From Methanolacinia petrolearia DSM 11571 (GTDB taxonomy: Archaea > Halobacteriota > Methanomicrobia > Methanomicrobiales > Methanomicrobiaceae), in assembly GCF_000147875.1 (NCBI RefSeq), contig NC_014507.1:620001-684000 (forward strand): DNA of 64,000 bases, read 5' to 3'. The first letter of the stretch is position 1; every line of letters starts with the position of its first letter. Both the position numbers and the translations under genes were made by a program. This document shows positions 9,674 to 18,512 of the stretch, in pieces. The notes under the pieces were generated by a model, which worked only from the letters and a program-made list of their open reading frames with translations, ran no database searches and was not told the DNA's origin.

Positions 9674-10447
9674 TTATTTTTCCGCCGGTCGCAGCGGGAT
9701 TATATATGGTCGCTCTTTTTCCCGGTTGACGGCCGCTTCTACTTCGTAAACGCTTCTTATGGTATCCCCTGTCAGGATTTCTTCAGGACGGCCGCGGCTA
9801 TGAATCTTTCCTTTTTTCAGCATGACCATCTGGTCGCAGTATCCGGCGGCAAGGTTCAGGTCGTGCAGTGAGACGATAACGGCAGTGTTCTTTTCTTTCG
9901 TAAGAAACCGCATATTCTCCATGACTTCCATCTGGTGTTTTATGTCCAGGCTGCTCGTCGGCTCGTCCATGAGAACGATTGGGGTTTCCTGTACAATCGC
10001 ACGGGCGATCATTACACGCTGCCTCTCTCCTCCCGAAAGCTCTTTCGTCTTCCTGAATGCAAAATCCTCGATTCCAAGGAGTTTCATCGCTGAATATACC
10101 TTTTCTTCGTCCTCCGGCCTGATATTCCAGTTGAGGTACGGCCGCCTCCCCATCAGGATCGTCTCGTAGACATAGGACGAGAGTCCTTCCGGGACACTCT
10201 GCGGAACATATGCGATCTTTTTCGCAATATCCATCCTGTCGAGTGTCTTCGAGTCTGTTCCGAAGATCTCGACAGTCCCTTCCGGGTTCAGTATGCCGTC
10301 GATGCATTTGATGAGGGTAGTCTTCCCGCACCCGTTCGGACCGACGAGACCAAGGATTTTTCCTTCTTCCGCTTCGAAAGAGATCCCTGAAAAGACTTCC
10401 TTCTGCCCGTATGAGAAGGAGAGATCACCTACTCTTACTGCTACCAT
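9674..10447 (-). CDS. FecE/BtuD-type ABC importer ATPase (metal complex/corrinoid type)
   Basis: The 257-residue nucleotide-binding subunit has Walker A GPNGCGKTT (36-44), signature LSGGE (137-141) and Walker B IVLMDEP (Asp161-Glu162). Its closest general type is the siderophore/cobalamin importer ATPase. It overlaps the permease gene by 7 nt and is followed 13 nt later by CobN, so one operon encodes binding protein, permease, ATPase and chelatase. The substrate is unknown; an iron, cobalt or nickel chelate or a corrinoid would fit the partner gene. Confidence 0.93.
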   Translation of the reverse strand: MVAVRVGDLSFSYGQKEVFSGISFEAEEGKILGLVGPNGCGKTTLIKCIDGILNPEGTVEIFGTDSKTLDRMDIAKKIAYVPQSVPEGLSSYVYETILMGRRPYLNWNIRPEDEEKVYSAMKLLGIEDFAFRKTKELSGGERQRVMIARAIVQETPIVLMDEPTSSLDIKHQMEVMENMRFLTKEKNTAVIVSLHDLNLAAGYCDQMVMLKKGKIHSRGRPEEILTGDTIRSVYEVEAAVNREKERPYIIPLRPAEK

Positions 10448-11532
10448 CCCGTATCATCCCTCCTAAGGAAAAGGTACAGGAAGAACGGAACCCCAAGGAA
10501 TGCAGTCATTATTCCTACGGGAATTACGGCTGGGTAAATTATCGCCCGGCTTAAGCAGTCCGCACCGAGCAGAATCGCTGCGCCCATCAGCCCCGATGCG
10601 GGGATCAGTATCCTGTTGTCGCTTCCTGTTGTCATCCTCGCGATATGCGGAGCGACAAGGCCGATGAATCCTATGGTCCCCGTGAACGAGATGATGACTG
10701 CGGTTATGAGGGATGCTATGAACATGAATATCGTCATCTCACGCTCGACCGGGACACCAACCGATTTTGCGATCTCAGATCCCTCGGCGAGGGCGTTTAG
10801 GTCCCAGGCCTTCAGGAGCAGGTATGGAACAATTACAAGGAGAACGAGGCATACGATCCCGAGGTTGAGCCATGTCGTATCGTCGAGGGATCCGAACATC
10901 CAGTAGACGACCGCGGCTGCCTGGTCCGAAGATCCGAAATACTGCAGGAGCGAAGTTATCGCCGAGAACAGGTACATCAGTGCGATTCCGGCGAGTATCA
11001 TCGACGAGGAAGACAGTCCTTTGTGCCTTGCCATGAGATAGATCCCGAATGCTGCAGCCATCGAAAATAAAAATGCAAGGGCCATGATGGTGATGCTTCC
11101 TGAGAGAAGGGCGAATCCGCCGAACAGTATTATGGCGACAGATGCCCCGCATGATGCTGCCGATGATATTCCCAGTGTGAAAGGGCTTGCGAGCGGATTT
11201 CTCAGTATTCCCTGCATTATGGTTCCTGCGATTGCAAGCCCGAATCCGGCGGCGATGGCGAACAGTACCCGGTGAAGCCTGATGTCCCAGACAACGATCT
11301 CGGTCATGGACTGCGAGGCCTGTTCTGTTCCCAGGAAAAACTGGCTTAATCTTTCTGAAAGTCCTGAAAAGAGAGCCTGGTATGATTGTGTAATCGATAT
11401 TTCAGCTGTACCGAGAGTTACCCCTATGCCTGTCAAAAGTATCAGAAGGATGATAATGCCAATGAAAAAGGCCTGTTTCTTAGCCCTGATCTTTTGGCAT
11501 TGTGCCATGAATTCACTGGAATCGACTGCCAT
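10441..11532 (-). CDS. FecCD-type ABC importer permease
   Basis: A 363-residue polytopic membrane protein with about 9-10 hydrophobic helices. Family motifs include GIMQGILRNPLASPFTLGIS and, in the coupling region, GTIGFIGLVAPHIAR. This is the BtuC/FecCD permease family, which works as a dimer with the ATPase encoded immediately downstream. The N-terminus has a cytoplasmic Lys/Arg-rich tail before the first helix near residue 21. It lies 21 nt after the binding-protein gene. Substrate specificity cannot be told from the permease. Confidence 0.93.
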   Translation of the reverse strand: MAVDSSEFMAQCQKIRAKKQAFFIGIIILLILLTGIGVTLGTAEISITQSYQALFSGLSERLSQFFLGTEQASQSMTEIVVWDIRLHRVLFAIAAGFGLAIAGTIMQGILRNPLASPFTLGISSAASCGASVAIILFGGFALLSGSITIMALAFLFSMAAAFGIYLMARHKGLSSSSMILAGIALMYLFSAITSLLQYFGSSDQAAAVVYWMFGSLDDTTWLNLGIVCLVLLVIVPYLLLKAWDLNALAEGSEIAKSVGVPVEREMTIFMFIASLITAVIISFTGTIGFIGLVAPHIARMTTGSDNRILIPASGLMGAAILLGADCLSRAIIYPAVIPVGIMTAFLGVPFFLYLFLRRDDTGW

Positions 11533-11553
11533 TCAGAATCTACCGCAGGTGAC

Positions 11554-12819
11554 CTATTGATTTCCGCTCCAGACGAAAACTCCGTTATTATCTACATCAA
11601 AGTCCAGGTGCTGGAACTCCGAGATATATTTCTGGTGGACGGCAGTGGGGTCCACATTCTCCAGTTCATCGGGGTACATCCATTTGGCGAGGTATAGCGT
11701 GCCAATGATGTATTCCGGTCCACCGAAGATGTCGTTGCTCAGGATATATACATGGTCGTCCTTTACTGCGTCGAGGTTCTGCCAGCCTGCACGGCTTGTT
11801 ATCGTCTCATATACTTCCTGTGCTTTTTCAGTGTTGTTGTCCTCATATCCTCCGAATGTAAGCTCTCCGGAACCGATGAGCTTGACGATCACATCGGGGT
11901 TTTTGACAAGTATCTCTTCGGGGCTTACGATCGGATATTCGGGTGTGGCATCCTCGAATATGCTGACTCCTCCTGCAAGGTTTATCTTCTCGTTGTATCC
12001 TGAGCCGTTTGCTGCACTCTTGTAGTCAACCCAGCTTTCAAAGTAGACCTGCGTTCTTTCATCCTTTGGGATATTTTCGTATGCAGAATCGATGGCATTC
12101 ATCTGTTCATTGTAGAAACCGGTAAGTTTTTCAGCTTCATCTTCTTTGTCGATGACTTCGCCGAGGAGTTTTGTCTCATTGATGTATGTCGAAGGGTAAT
12201 ACATGTCGAACCTGAACACCTTGATCGAGGGGTCCATGGACTGGATCTTCTCCTGTATTTCGTCGGCTGTCTCCTCCATGAAATCAGCATAGAGGAAAAC
12301 TGCATCGGGTGAAAGCGAGATTATCTTCTCGTAGTCGGGCGACCAGACAGAGCCTGTGTTCTCCTTGTCCGAGTATTCGGGGAAGAAAACCTCGTCTGCA
12401 AGTGTATATTTTCCAACCCCCGATACAATATCTTCGTCAAGTCCGAGAGATCTCATCGTCTCGAGCGTCTCGCTGTTCATTACGGCGATATTTCTTAAAG
12501 GCCTGTATAGGGTGATCTCCTGGCCTTTTGTATCGGTAACTGTCTTCGGTTTCCCGTTCCAGTTGGAATAGATATATGCGGCGTCCGCGAGATCCTTGTC
12601 GTAGACGGCGCTGTCGTTTCCGTTGATGTACTTCTCAGTAAGGTAGGAGAGTATCTCGGGTGCAAGTTCGTCTGCCTTGATCTCCAGATCGCTGTTGTTA
12701 TCCAGCGGAAGGCTCTCTGAATTTTCCTGCGTGGCTGCGTATACCGGTACTGTAAACAGGAATGCAGCCGAAAGCATCAGAATGAGGAAAAATTCCGCTT
12801 TCTTATATGTACTTTTCAT
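11554..12819 (-). CDS. ABC importer substrate-binding protein (BtuF/FecB-like)
   Basis: A 421-residue exported binding protein. The N-terminus carries a signal peptide (Lys-rich start, hydrophobic core, VYA-A type cleavage near residue 29) without a lipobox cysteine. The mature part has the family pattern KTVTDTKGQEITL followed by LRNIAVMNSETLETMRSLG, a long connecting helix, and the C-terminal VYILSNDIFGGPEYIIGTLY region. GGAGG inside the end of the upstream gene lies 8 nt before the ATG, and the two genes abut (TAA immediately before ATG), so translation is coupled. An N-terminal extension of about 60 residues before the binding fold is unusual. It should deliver substrate to the adjacent permease. 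Confidence 0.9.
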   Translation of the reverse strand: MKSTYKKAEFFLILMLSAAFLFTVPVYAATQENSESLPLDNNSDLEIKADELAPEILSYLTEKYINGNDSAVYDKDLADAAYIYSNWNGKPKTVTDTKGQEITLYRPLRNIAVMNSETLETMRSLGLDEDIVSGVGKYTLADEVFFPEYSDKENTGSVWSPDYEKIISLSPDAVFLYADFMEETADEIQEKIQSMDPSIKVFRFDMYYPSTYINETKLLGEVIDKEDEAEKLTGFYNEQMNAIDSAYENIPKDERTQVYFESWVDYKSAANGSGYNEKINLAGGVSIFEDATPEYPIVSPEEILVKNPDVIVKLIGSGELTFGGYEDNNTEKAQEVYETITSRAGWQNLDAVKDDHVYILSNDIFGGPEYIIGTLYLAKWMYPDELENVDPTAVHQKYISEFQHLDFDVDNNGVFVWSGNQ

Positions 12820-13344
12820 TTAGTTATCCTCCTTTGAAGAAGATCTGCCGGAAGTTTTCATGACAAGCCCTGCTATGCCCGCGGAGAGCAGTGCAAGTAT
12901 ACCCGAATACCCGAACGGAGCTTCTTTTGCAGAGGTTGAGGAAGGAATTTGTTCTTTTTCCGATTCTTTAACCGAAAGTTCTTCGCCCCCGTGTGTGCCT
13001 GTCGCGATATCATCCCATGATGAAAGGATCTCGCCTGTCGCAAGGTTGGGGCAGACTACATCTATGTAGATCTCTGTCTCACCCGTGAGAGTTGCGATGA
13101 ATGTTTCGTCATCGTTCCCGTAGTTTTCGGCAGGGATGTTCGTATCTACGATCTCGAATGTTCCGGGGAACTCTATGCTCAGGCCACCTGCGGTTATGTT
13201 CGAGACCGAAATAGATATTCTGTATTCGTCGGGATCCCCGGTAGGAGTAATAGTATAAGTAGCCCCCTGCAGAGTATCTGCGGCTGCCGCGTGAGCGGAT
13301 AACGCCGCCAGAAGCATTATGACAATCAGGAATTTGTGTTTCAT
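12820..13344 (-). CDS. exported protein with C-terminal membrane tail, first gene of the importer operon
   Basis: A 174-residue product with a signal peptide (residues 1-21, ending AHA-A) and a C-terminal hydrophobic segment (about 145-162) followed by a basic tail, with APFGYSG just before the helix. This architecture resembles archaeal surface proteins anchored or sorted by a C-terminal tail, although no exact PGF-CTERM motif is visible. The ectodomain is beta-rich, starting with TYTITPTGDPDEYRISISVS. Because it directly precedes the binding-protein gene, it may be a surface-held accessory of the importer (inference). No named family was recognised. Confidence 0.8.
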   Translation of the reverse strand: MKHKFLIVIMLLAALSAHAAAADTLQGATYTITPTGDPDEYRISISVSNITAGGLSIEFPGTFEIVDTNIPAENYGNDDETFIATLTGETEIYIDVVCPNLATGEILSSWDDIATGTHGGEELSVKESEKEQIPSSTSAKEAPFGYSGILALLSAGIAGLVMKTSGRSSSKEDN

Positions 13345-13605
13345 GGATGTCCAATCCCTAAGTTATTAAGATCTAATAATCATTAATTTATTTTATTTAG
13401 TATTATCTTGTTTATTTTAGTATTTTTTTCGTAAATAAAAAAAGAATTTTTTTATTATTTGTTCAGATTTAAATCTATATCATAAAATGAGTTGCTCGCT
13501 GGATATCTCTTTGATATCAGCTGAATATGTTTAATAAATGCATGATGTGGAGTTCTTTTATTGTTTATTTCAGTATAAAAATGTTTAGAATTTTTCAGGT
13601 TTTAT
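13345..13605. promoter_or_regulatory. AT-rich gap with the importer-operon promoter
   Basis: This 261-bp, extremely AT-rich stretch lies between the CooC-like gene (ending at 13606) and the importer operon (starting at 13344), both leftward. Several TATA-like words (TTATTTTATTTAG near 13390) could drive the importer operon, and T-rich tracts could end the CooC-like transcript. No cobalamin-riboswitch-like element or ORF was seen. Confidence 0.3.
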
Positions 13606-14358
13606 TTATTTTACACCGATTTTTTCGGTTATCTCGAAGATTCCCGGATAATCTCCCGGAAGCTCTTTTCCTTCAAGTCCCGATACCAGGAGTTCAGGGT
13701 CATTGGTGAATTCGGCAATAATTGCTTCTTTGTTGTCTACGCCATTCCTTAGATATGACGATGTCTTTGTATCGATCTTATTTAGTATGTAATATACCGG
13801 AACTTCGATCTTTTCAGCCATCTTCGATACCTCCTTTGAGAGGTGCAGGGATTCATAGGACGGGTCTATGATCATAAGTATTACATCGCATATCTGGTCG
13901 ATACCCCTGCCAAAATGCTCGATTCCCGCTTCGGTATCGACAATGACGACATCTTTGTCCGAAAGCTTAAGCTCGGAGATGAAGCGCCTTGACAATATTC
14001 CCATTGGGCATGCGCATCCTTCTCCCGCCTCGTGGATCTTTCCGATTGCAACTAGTCCGATCTCTCCTTTACGGGATATGAAACCATCCGGGATATCGTC
14101 GAACGTCCAGTTAAGTTCGGATGGTTTTGCATCTTCTTCTCCCGACTTCCTGAACTTTTCCATCATGCCTCTTTTTCCGCCGAAGTATTCCATCAGGTCT
14201 TTGGGGGATTCCATGCCGAGTATTCTGTTAAGGCTGGCGTTGGATTCGTCTGTGTCAATCACAAGTACCTTGTGGCCGTTTTCGCTGTAATGCCTTGCAA
14301 GGAGGGCGGTAATTGTACTCTTGCCCGAGCCTCCTTTTCCGCATATTATTACTTTCAT
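13606..14358 (-). CDS. CooC-like metallochaperone ATPase (MinD/NifH-type)
   Basis: A 250-residue P-loop ATPase with deviant Walker A GKGGSGKS at residues 7-14 and a CxC motif (Cys115, Cys117 in GEGCACPMGIL). In CooC, the nickel insertion factor of CO dehydrogenase, such a CxC binds metal at the dimer interface. The switch region IVDTEAGIEHFGRG and the base-recognition-like YILNKID are also typical. It is leftward and upstream of the importer/CobN operon but separated by 261 bp. No CODH gene is in the window, so nickel delivery to CODH is only one option; service to the chelatase region is an inference from position. Confidence 0.88.
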   Translation of the reverse strand: MKVIICGKGGSGKSTITALLARHYSENGHKVLVIDTDESNASLNRILGMESPKDLMEYFGGKRGMMEKFRKSGEEDAKPSELNWTFDDIPDGFISRKGEIGLVAIGKIHEAGEGCACPMGILSRRFISELKLSDKDVVIVDTEAGIEHFGRGIDQICDVILMIIDPSYESLHLSKEVSKMAEKIEVPVYYILNKIDTKTSSYLRNGVDNKEAIIAEFTNDPELLVSGLEGKELPGDYPGIFEITEKIGVK

Positions 14359-14673
14359 AATTATTCTTGTGAGTATTATCTGATTTAATATTTGTAATTT
14401 TTAATTTACGCGTCTCGATGTGATAATTCAAATTGCCTTTTGGAAGATTTAATGTGAATATCTTAATAATACGAGTTTTAAAGATACGTCATATTTTTTT
14501 AACTATTATGTCCTATTTTATCACTACTAATTCAAATGATAATTATTAAAACGTACAAAATTTAATAAAAAATTATAATTATGTCTTACTTGGGTGGGGG
14601 CTTAATTATGTACTTTTGTACCGGATGGTTTGGCATTTTTATTCACAAATCAAGATGAGGTGAAAATTTTATT
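14359..14673. promoter_or_regulatory. control region between CooC-like gene and pilin pair
   Basis: A 315-bp AT-rich divergent gap. It shares TTAACTATT (about 14499-14507) and the 11-mer AAAACGTACAA (14548-14558) with the control region of the other pilin, the latter in reverse orientation. A GAGGTGA ribosome binding site (about 14654-14660) precedes the pilin ATG by about 13 nt. No ORF of interest was found. Confidence 0.35.
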
Positions 14674-15396
14674 ATGCGTTATGAAAAGAGAAAAGACTGT
14701 GCAGTATCGCCGGTTGTCGGCGTCATGCTGATGCTCGTTGTGACGATCATTATTGCTGCTGTTGTCAGTGCATTTGCCGGTGGAATAACAAGCGGAGAGA
14801 AGGTGGCTCCTCAAATTTCTGCAGATATGAGGATTATAAATACTGGTGATCCCGATTCATCATTTGATATTTATGTTTACAGCGTAAGTGAGCCGATACC
14901 ATCGTCAGATATAAAAATTATGACCTCCTGGATAGCGGAAAGTGCTACCAATACCGGGACTTTCGTCAGGGGAGGCAGTACTACAACTGCCGGTGTTTCT
15001 TATCTGAATTATTATTATGCAGGCAATGACGATTCTCCGATTTACCGTTCTTTCCCGTACGGTTATGGTGCGGGAGTTGAAGACTGGGGTGCATACGGAA
15101 ATCCAACAGATGAAATGCAGTTTGGAAATTACACAATAACCGGAGGTACTACTATGCATATAGGTGCATATGGTCCACGAACTTATGGTTCAGGAACGGG
15201 AGGATATGAAGACTGGGTATATACATATGTATCTGATAAATATTTTAGAGATGACTGTATCGACGGTATGCAGGTATTATTAGGAGATGGCTGGGAAGTA
15301 CTCCGTACCGGGGATTCCGTAAATGTGAAATTAATCCATATTCCAAGTGGTAAGACAATTCTTAGTAAGGACATCTCAGTTCTTTCGAGGGTGTGA
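14674..15396 (+). CDS. archaeal type IV pilin, second locus, gene 1
   Basis: A 240-residue prepilin with a basic leader (MRYEKRKDCA), then VSPVVGVMLMLVVT and a hydrophobic helix to about residue 37. Cleavage is expected after Ala10. The exposed domain is rich in Gly, Tyr and Ser. The C-terminal VKLIHIPSGKTILSKDI matches the pilin at 5204. The following pilin gene begins a few bases after its stop, so the two are probably co-expressed and may form one filament with the assembly machinery at 1-4.7 kb (inference). Confidence 0.9.
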   Translation: MRYEKRKDCAVSPVVGVMLMLVVTIIIAAVVSAFAGGITSGEKVAPQISADMRIINTGDPDSSFDIYVYSVSEPIPSSDIKIMTSWIAESATNTGTFVRGGSTTTAGVSYLNYYYAGNDDSPIYRSFPYGYGAGVEDWGAYGNPTDEMQFGNYTITGGTTMHIGAYGPRTYGSGTGGYEDWVYTYVSDKYFRDDCIDGMQVLLGDGWEVLRTGDSVNVKLIHIPSGKTILSKDISVLSRV

Positions 15397-15401
15397 TTTT
15401 T

Positions 15402-15944
15402 ATGAGATCTGATATTGATTCCGGAGTTTCACCTGTTGTAGGTGTAATGCTGATGCTTGTTGTGACAATTGTCATTGCAGCGGTCGTGAGCGCCTTTGCC
15501 GGTGGGCTTACTGGAGAAACATCCAAATCCCCCCAAATTGCCCTTTCAGGTGAATATTCTCAGGCAGGAGGCCTTGTATTCTATAATGATGGAGGAGATG
15601 TTCTTACGACAGAATACGTATCTGTAAGGCTTAGATCTTCAGAACAGATCGCAAACTCTGCAAATAATCATATATTCACTATTGAAAGGCAGAACATATC
15701 TAATGTAGATGGAGACAGTTGGCACGAAAAGGTTCTTAGTTTTCAGCCTGGTGACTCGGCGTTTGTAACTGCAGAAAATATGTCCGGTTCCGTCCTTCAG
15801 CCACAGTATTGGGATTATAAAGAGAGTACTCGAAAATATTGCTTTGACAATGTGAGTAATATCGGGAAGACTATCACTCTTGAACTTTATGATTCCTTAA
15901 CAGGCAAGATTATCGCAAAAAGTAATCTTATAATTGAACCATAA
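15402..15944 (+). CDS. archaeal type IV pilin, second locus, gene 2
   Basis: A 180-residue prepilin. I place the start at ATG 15402 because GAGGG at 15387-15391 is correctly spaced for it; an in-frame GTG at 15393 would sit almost on the ribosome binding site. The leader MRSDIDSG is followed by VSPVVGVMLMLVVT and a hydrophobic helix, with cleavage expected after Gly8. The ectodomain is shorter than in the preceding pilin and lacks its VKLIH motif, ending instead in TGKIIAKSNLIIEP. This suggests a minor or tip subunit, by inference. T-rich sequence after the stop could end the transcript. Confidence 0.88.
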   Translation: MRSDIDSGVSPVVGVMLMLVVTIVIAAVVSAFAGGLTGETSKSPQIALSGEYSQAGGLVFYNDGGDVLTTEYVSVRLRSSEQIANSANNHIFTIERQNISNVDGDSWHEKVLSFQPGDSAFVTAENMSGSVLQPQYWDYKESTRKYCFDNVSNIGKTITLELYDSLTGKIIAKSNLIIEP

Positions 15945-16285
15945 AAATTTTTTATTTTTGAATTTATTATTCCAAAATGCAGTTGTTGATTCTTATTATC
16001 TGAACTGATCCTATTCACTAATTCTAACAATTTGATTATGATTCACATCCAATAGTCTAAAGATTTGGAATTATGTGTAACCTATTATGATGATAAATTT
16101 ATCAGTCACATATTTGAATTATTTGCTTTAATGGACAAATATCCCAATATCGTATGTATGGAATATTTTGAAAGTTGTCTAACATAAGCTTATTATGATG
16201 TTATATATTAAGAAAGCAATTTCCTGTTACTTCATAGAATTTAAGGTTTGATCTAAGGATAAAAAAATCTAAAGTAATAATTGTT
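15945..16285. other. non-coding AT-rich gap, nothing recognised
   Basis: This 341-bp gap lies between convergent genes (pilin rightward, flavodoxin leftward). It begins with a T-rich tract (about 15949-15960) that could be the pilin terminator. I see no ORF, RNA gene or repeat beyond simple AT-richness. Confidence 0.4.
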
Positions 16286-16771
16286 CTATAGTAAGGAAAT
16301 CGTTTCTTCAGCCCACTTTTCTGCACGTTTTGCTGAGTCATTTTTATAGTACATTAACGGGCTCCTGAAGTCGCAAGAGCTAATAATGGGATTGTCCGGT
16401 GCCATTTTTTCGATTTCTTCAATGATTCCTTCAGGTTTTCCTCCGTGACAATAAAAAACTGCAATTGGGACATTATTAGGAAGGTAATTAAGTAATAATC
16501 CCTGAACTTCAGGAGAAGGTACATGAGCCCATACGGGTGTACCTATGAATAGCATTTCTGTATCATTTTCAATCTGTAATTCATTATTTAAGATTAATCT
16601 CTCTTTTCTTTTCTCTAATGAATTTTCATTAATAAGCGATACAAATTCCTTGACGGGAATGATATCCTTAAGAGAGATATTTGAAGGAGCGATTCCTAAT
16701 TTGTTTCCGATACATTTTGCTATGAATTCAGTATTCCCTTTGTATGAATTGTATAATATTTTAATATTCAT
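16286..16771 (-). CDS. flavodoxin-like protein
   Basis: The 161-residue product begins MNIKILYNSYKGNTEFIAKCIG, a beta-strand plus FMN phosphate-loop arrangement typical of flavodoxins (S/T-x-T-G/N-x-T type, here NSYKGNTE). Later regions LFIGTPVWAHVPSPEV and VAVFYCHGGKPE-like strands fit the FMN isoalloxazine loops. The open frame extends 19 codons upstream (to 16828), but ATG 16771 gives the canonical flavodoxin start. No ribosome binding site is visible and TATA-like sequence lies just upstream, so it is probably leaderless. It probably carries electrons; the partner is unknown. It stands alone between the pilins and the second chelatase cluster. Confidence 0.85.
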   Translation of the reverse strand: MNIKILYNSYKGNTEFIAKCIGNKLGIAPSNISLKDIIPVKEFVSLINENSLEKRKERLILNNELQIENDTEMLFIGTPVWAHVPSPEVQGLLLNYLPNNVPIAVFYCHGGKPEGIIEEIEKMAPDNPIISSCDFRSPLMYYKNDSAKRAEKWAEETISLL

Positions 16772-16974
16772 TATTAATATATTACTTTTTATTATCTTAT
16801 AATATTTTTTTATTATCAGTAATTGCAATCCGGGTAAACTTCAGTGATTTGGCGATTAAAAGAAAAAAATGTTGATTTTAATTGGAATCAGATGTTTACT
16901 TATAAGTATTAAAATTTATTGTTAAGAAAAGTTAAATTAGTAATATTTAATATGACCTTCTATGAAACTGGTAT

Positions 16975-18045
16975 ATGGATATAATCCGTTTTCCTCACCG
17001 GTCTGTTAAATTTTGTTCATTTTGTATTGTATTATTGCTCGTGATGTTCCCTTTTTCTATAGGGTGTACTGGAGTCGTTCAGGATACAAACATGAAATCG
17101 GTTTCTTCCGATAGTATTGTTGTTAAGGATTCTTTGAATAACACAATTGAAATACCGTCAAAGTTGAAGAGAATTGTGGTCCAGAATTTTGATGCGGTGG
17201 AGTTGTTACTCGCTCTTGGAGCTGAAGACTATATAGTGGGGGTTCCTGATAATGTTTTAGAGGATCCGGAATTTCAGGGTAAGTTAAAAAACGCACAAAG
17301 TGTAGGTAACTGGAGAACTCCCAGCCCTGAAGCAATTTTGAATTTACAACCCGACGCAATAATCATGCTGACTTCAAAAACCTATAATATGGATGCGATT
17401 CTGCAATTAAATACGACAATAATTTACATTGACTGTTATAAGATCGATAGTCTCCCTGCAGAAGCAAGACTTTTGGGTAAAGTTACCGGAAAAGAAAGTG
17501 AAGCGGAAGAATATATTGCTTATCTTGAAAAGTATCTGGAGTTGGTATCTTCAAGAATTCCTGCAGATGGCCAAATAAATTCTTCACGTATATATGCGGA
17601 AAAATATAATGATTACAATCCCCAGGGTTCCGGAAGCGGAATTGATGAATTGATCCAGAAACTTAATGGAAATAATATCGCTGCTGATATGGAAGCTAAT
17701 ACCAGAGTAAGCCCGGAATGGGTTGTTGAGCAGAACCCCGATATTATACTTAAATTTGTAACATCTTCTACTCTTCAAAGTGGATCTTCTCTTGAAGATA
17801 CCTATAATTCAGTCATAAACAGAACAGGCTTTGAGAATCTAAATGCAGTAAAAAATAACCAAGTATATGCAATTCACGGAGATCCTTTTTTTAGTCCCCG
17901 TGTGGTTGTGGGTCTTCTTTATCTTGCAAAAATTATCTATCCTGACAGGTTTAGTGATATCAATCCGGAGGACGCCCTCCGGGAATATGGAGAAAAATTT
18001 GTTTCAGGTTTTGAAAATACTGAAACTATTTATCCAAAAAATTAA
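16975..18045 (+). CDS. ABC importer binding lipoprotein (FecB/BtuF-like)
   Basis: A 356-residue lipoprotein. The signal peptide ends in FSIGC, giving a lipid-anchored Cys31. The mature protein has the family opening VVKDSLNNTIEIPSKLKRIV, a central helix, and the C-terminal VYAIHGDPFFSPRVVVGLLY region, which aligns with the binding protein at 11554. It lies upstream of CobN copy 2. The FecCD/FecE pair at 24.2-26.2 kb has no binding protein of its own next to it, so this is its most likely partner (inference). The ligand is unknown, presumably a metal chelate or corrinoid. Confidence 0.9.
   Translation: MDIIRFPHRSVKFCSFCIVLLLVMFPFSIGCTGVVQDTNMKSVSSDSIVVKDSLNNTIEIPSKLKRIVVQNFDAVELLLALGAEDYIVGVPDNVLEDPEFQGKLKNAQSVGNWRTPSPEAILNLQPDAIIMLTSKTYNMDAILQLNTTIIYIDCYKIDSLPAEARLLGKVTGKESEAEEYIAYLEKYLELVSSRIPADGQINSSRIYAEKYNDYNPQGSGSGIDELIQKLNGNNIAADMEANTRVSPEWVVEQNPDIILKFVTSSTLQSGSSLEDTYNSVINRTGFENLNAVKNNQVYAIHGDPFFSPRVVVGLLYLAKIIYPDRFSDINPEDALREYGEKFVSGFENTETIYPKN

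Positions 18046-18512
<467 letters not shown>

Noticed and set aside
9798-10331. 177-codon minus-strand ORF within the FecE-type ATPase gene
   Set aside because: It overlaps the ATPase in another frame. The amino-acid make-up (many Arg, Cys, His) is typical of a shadow.
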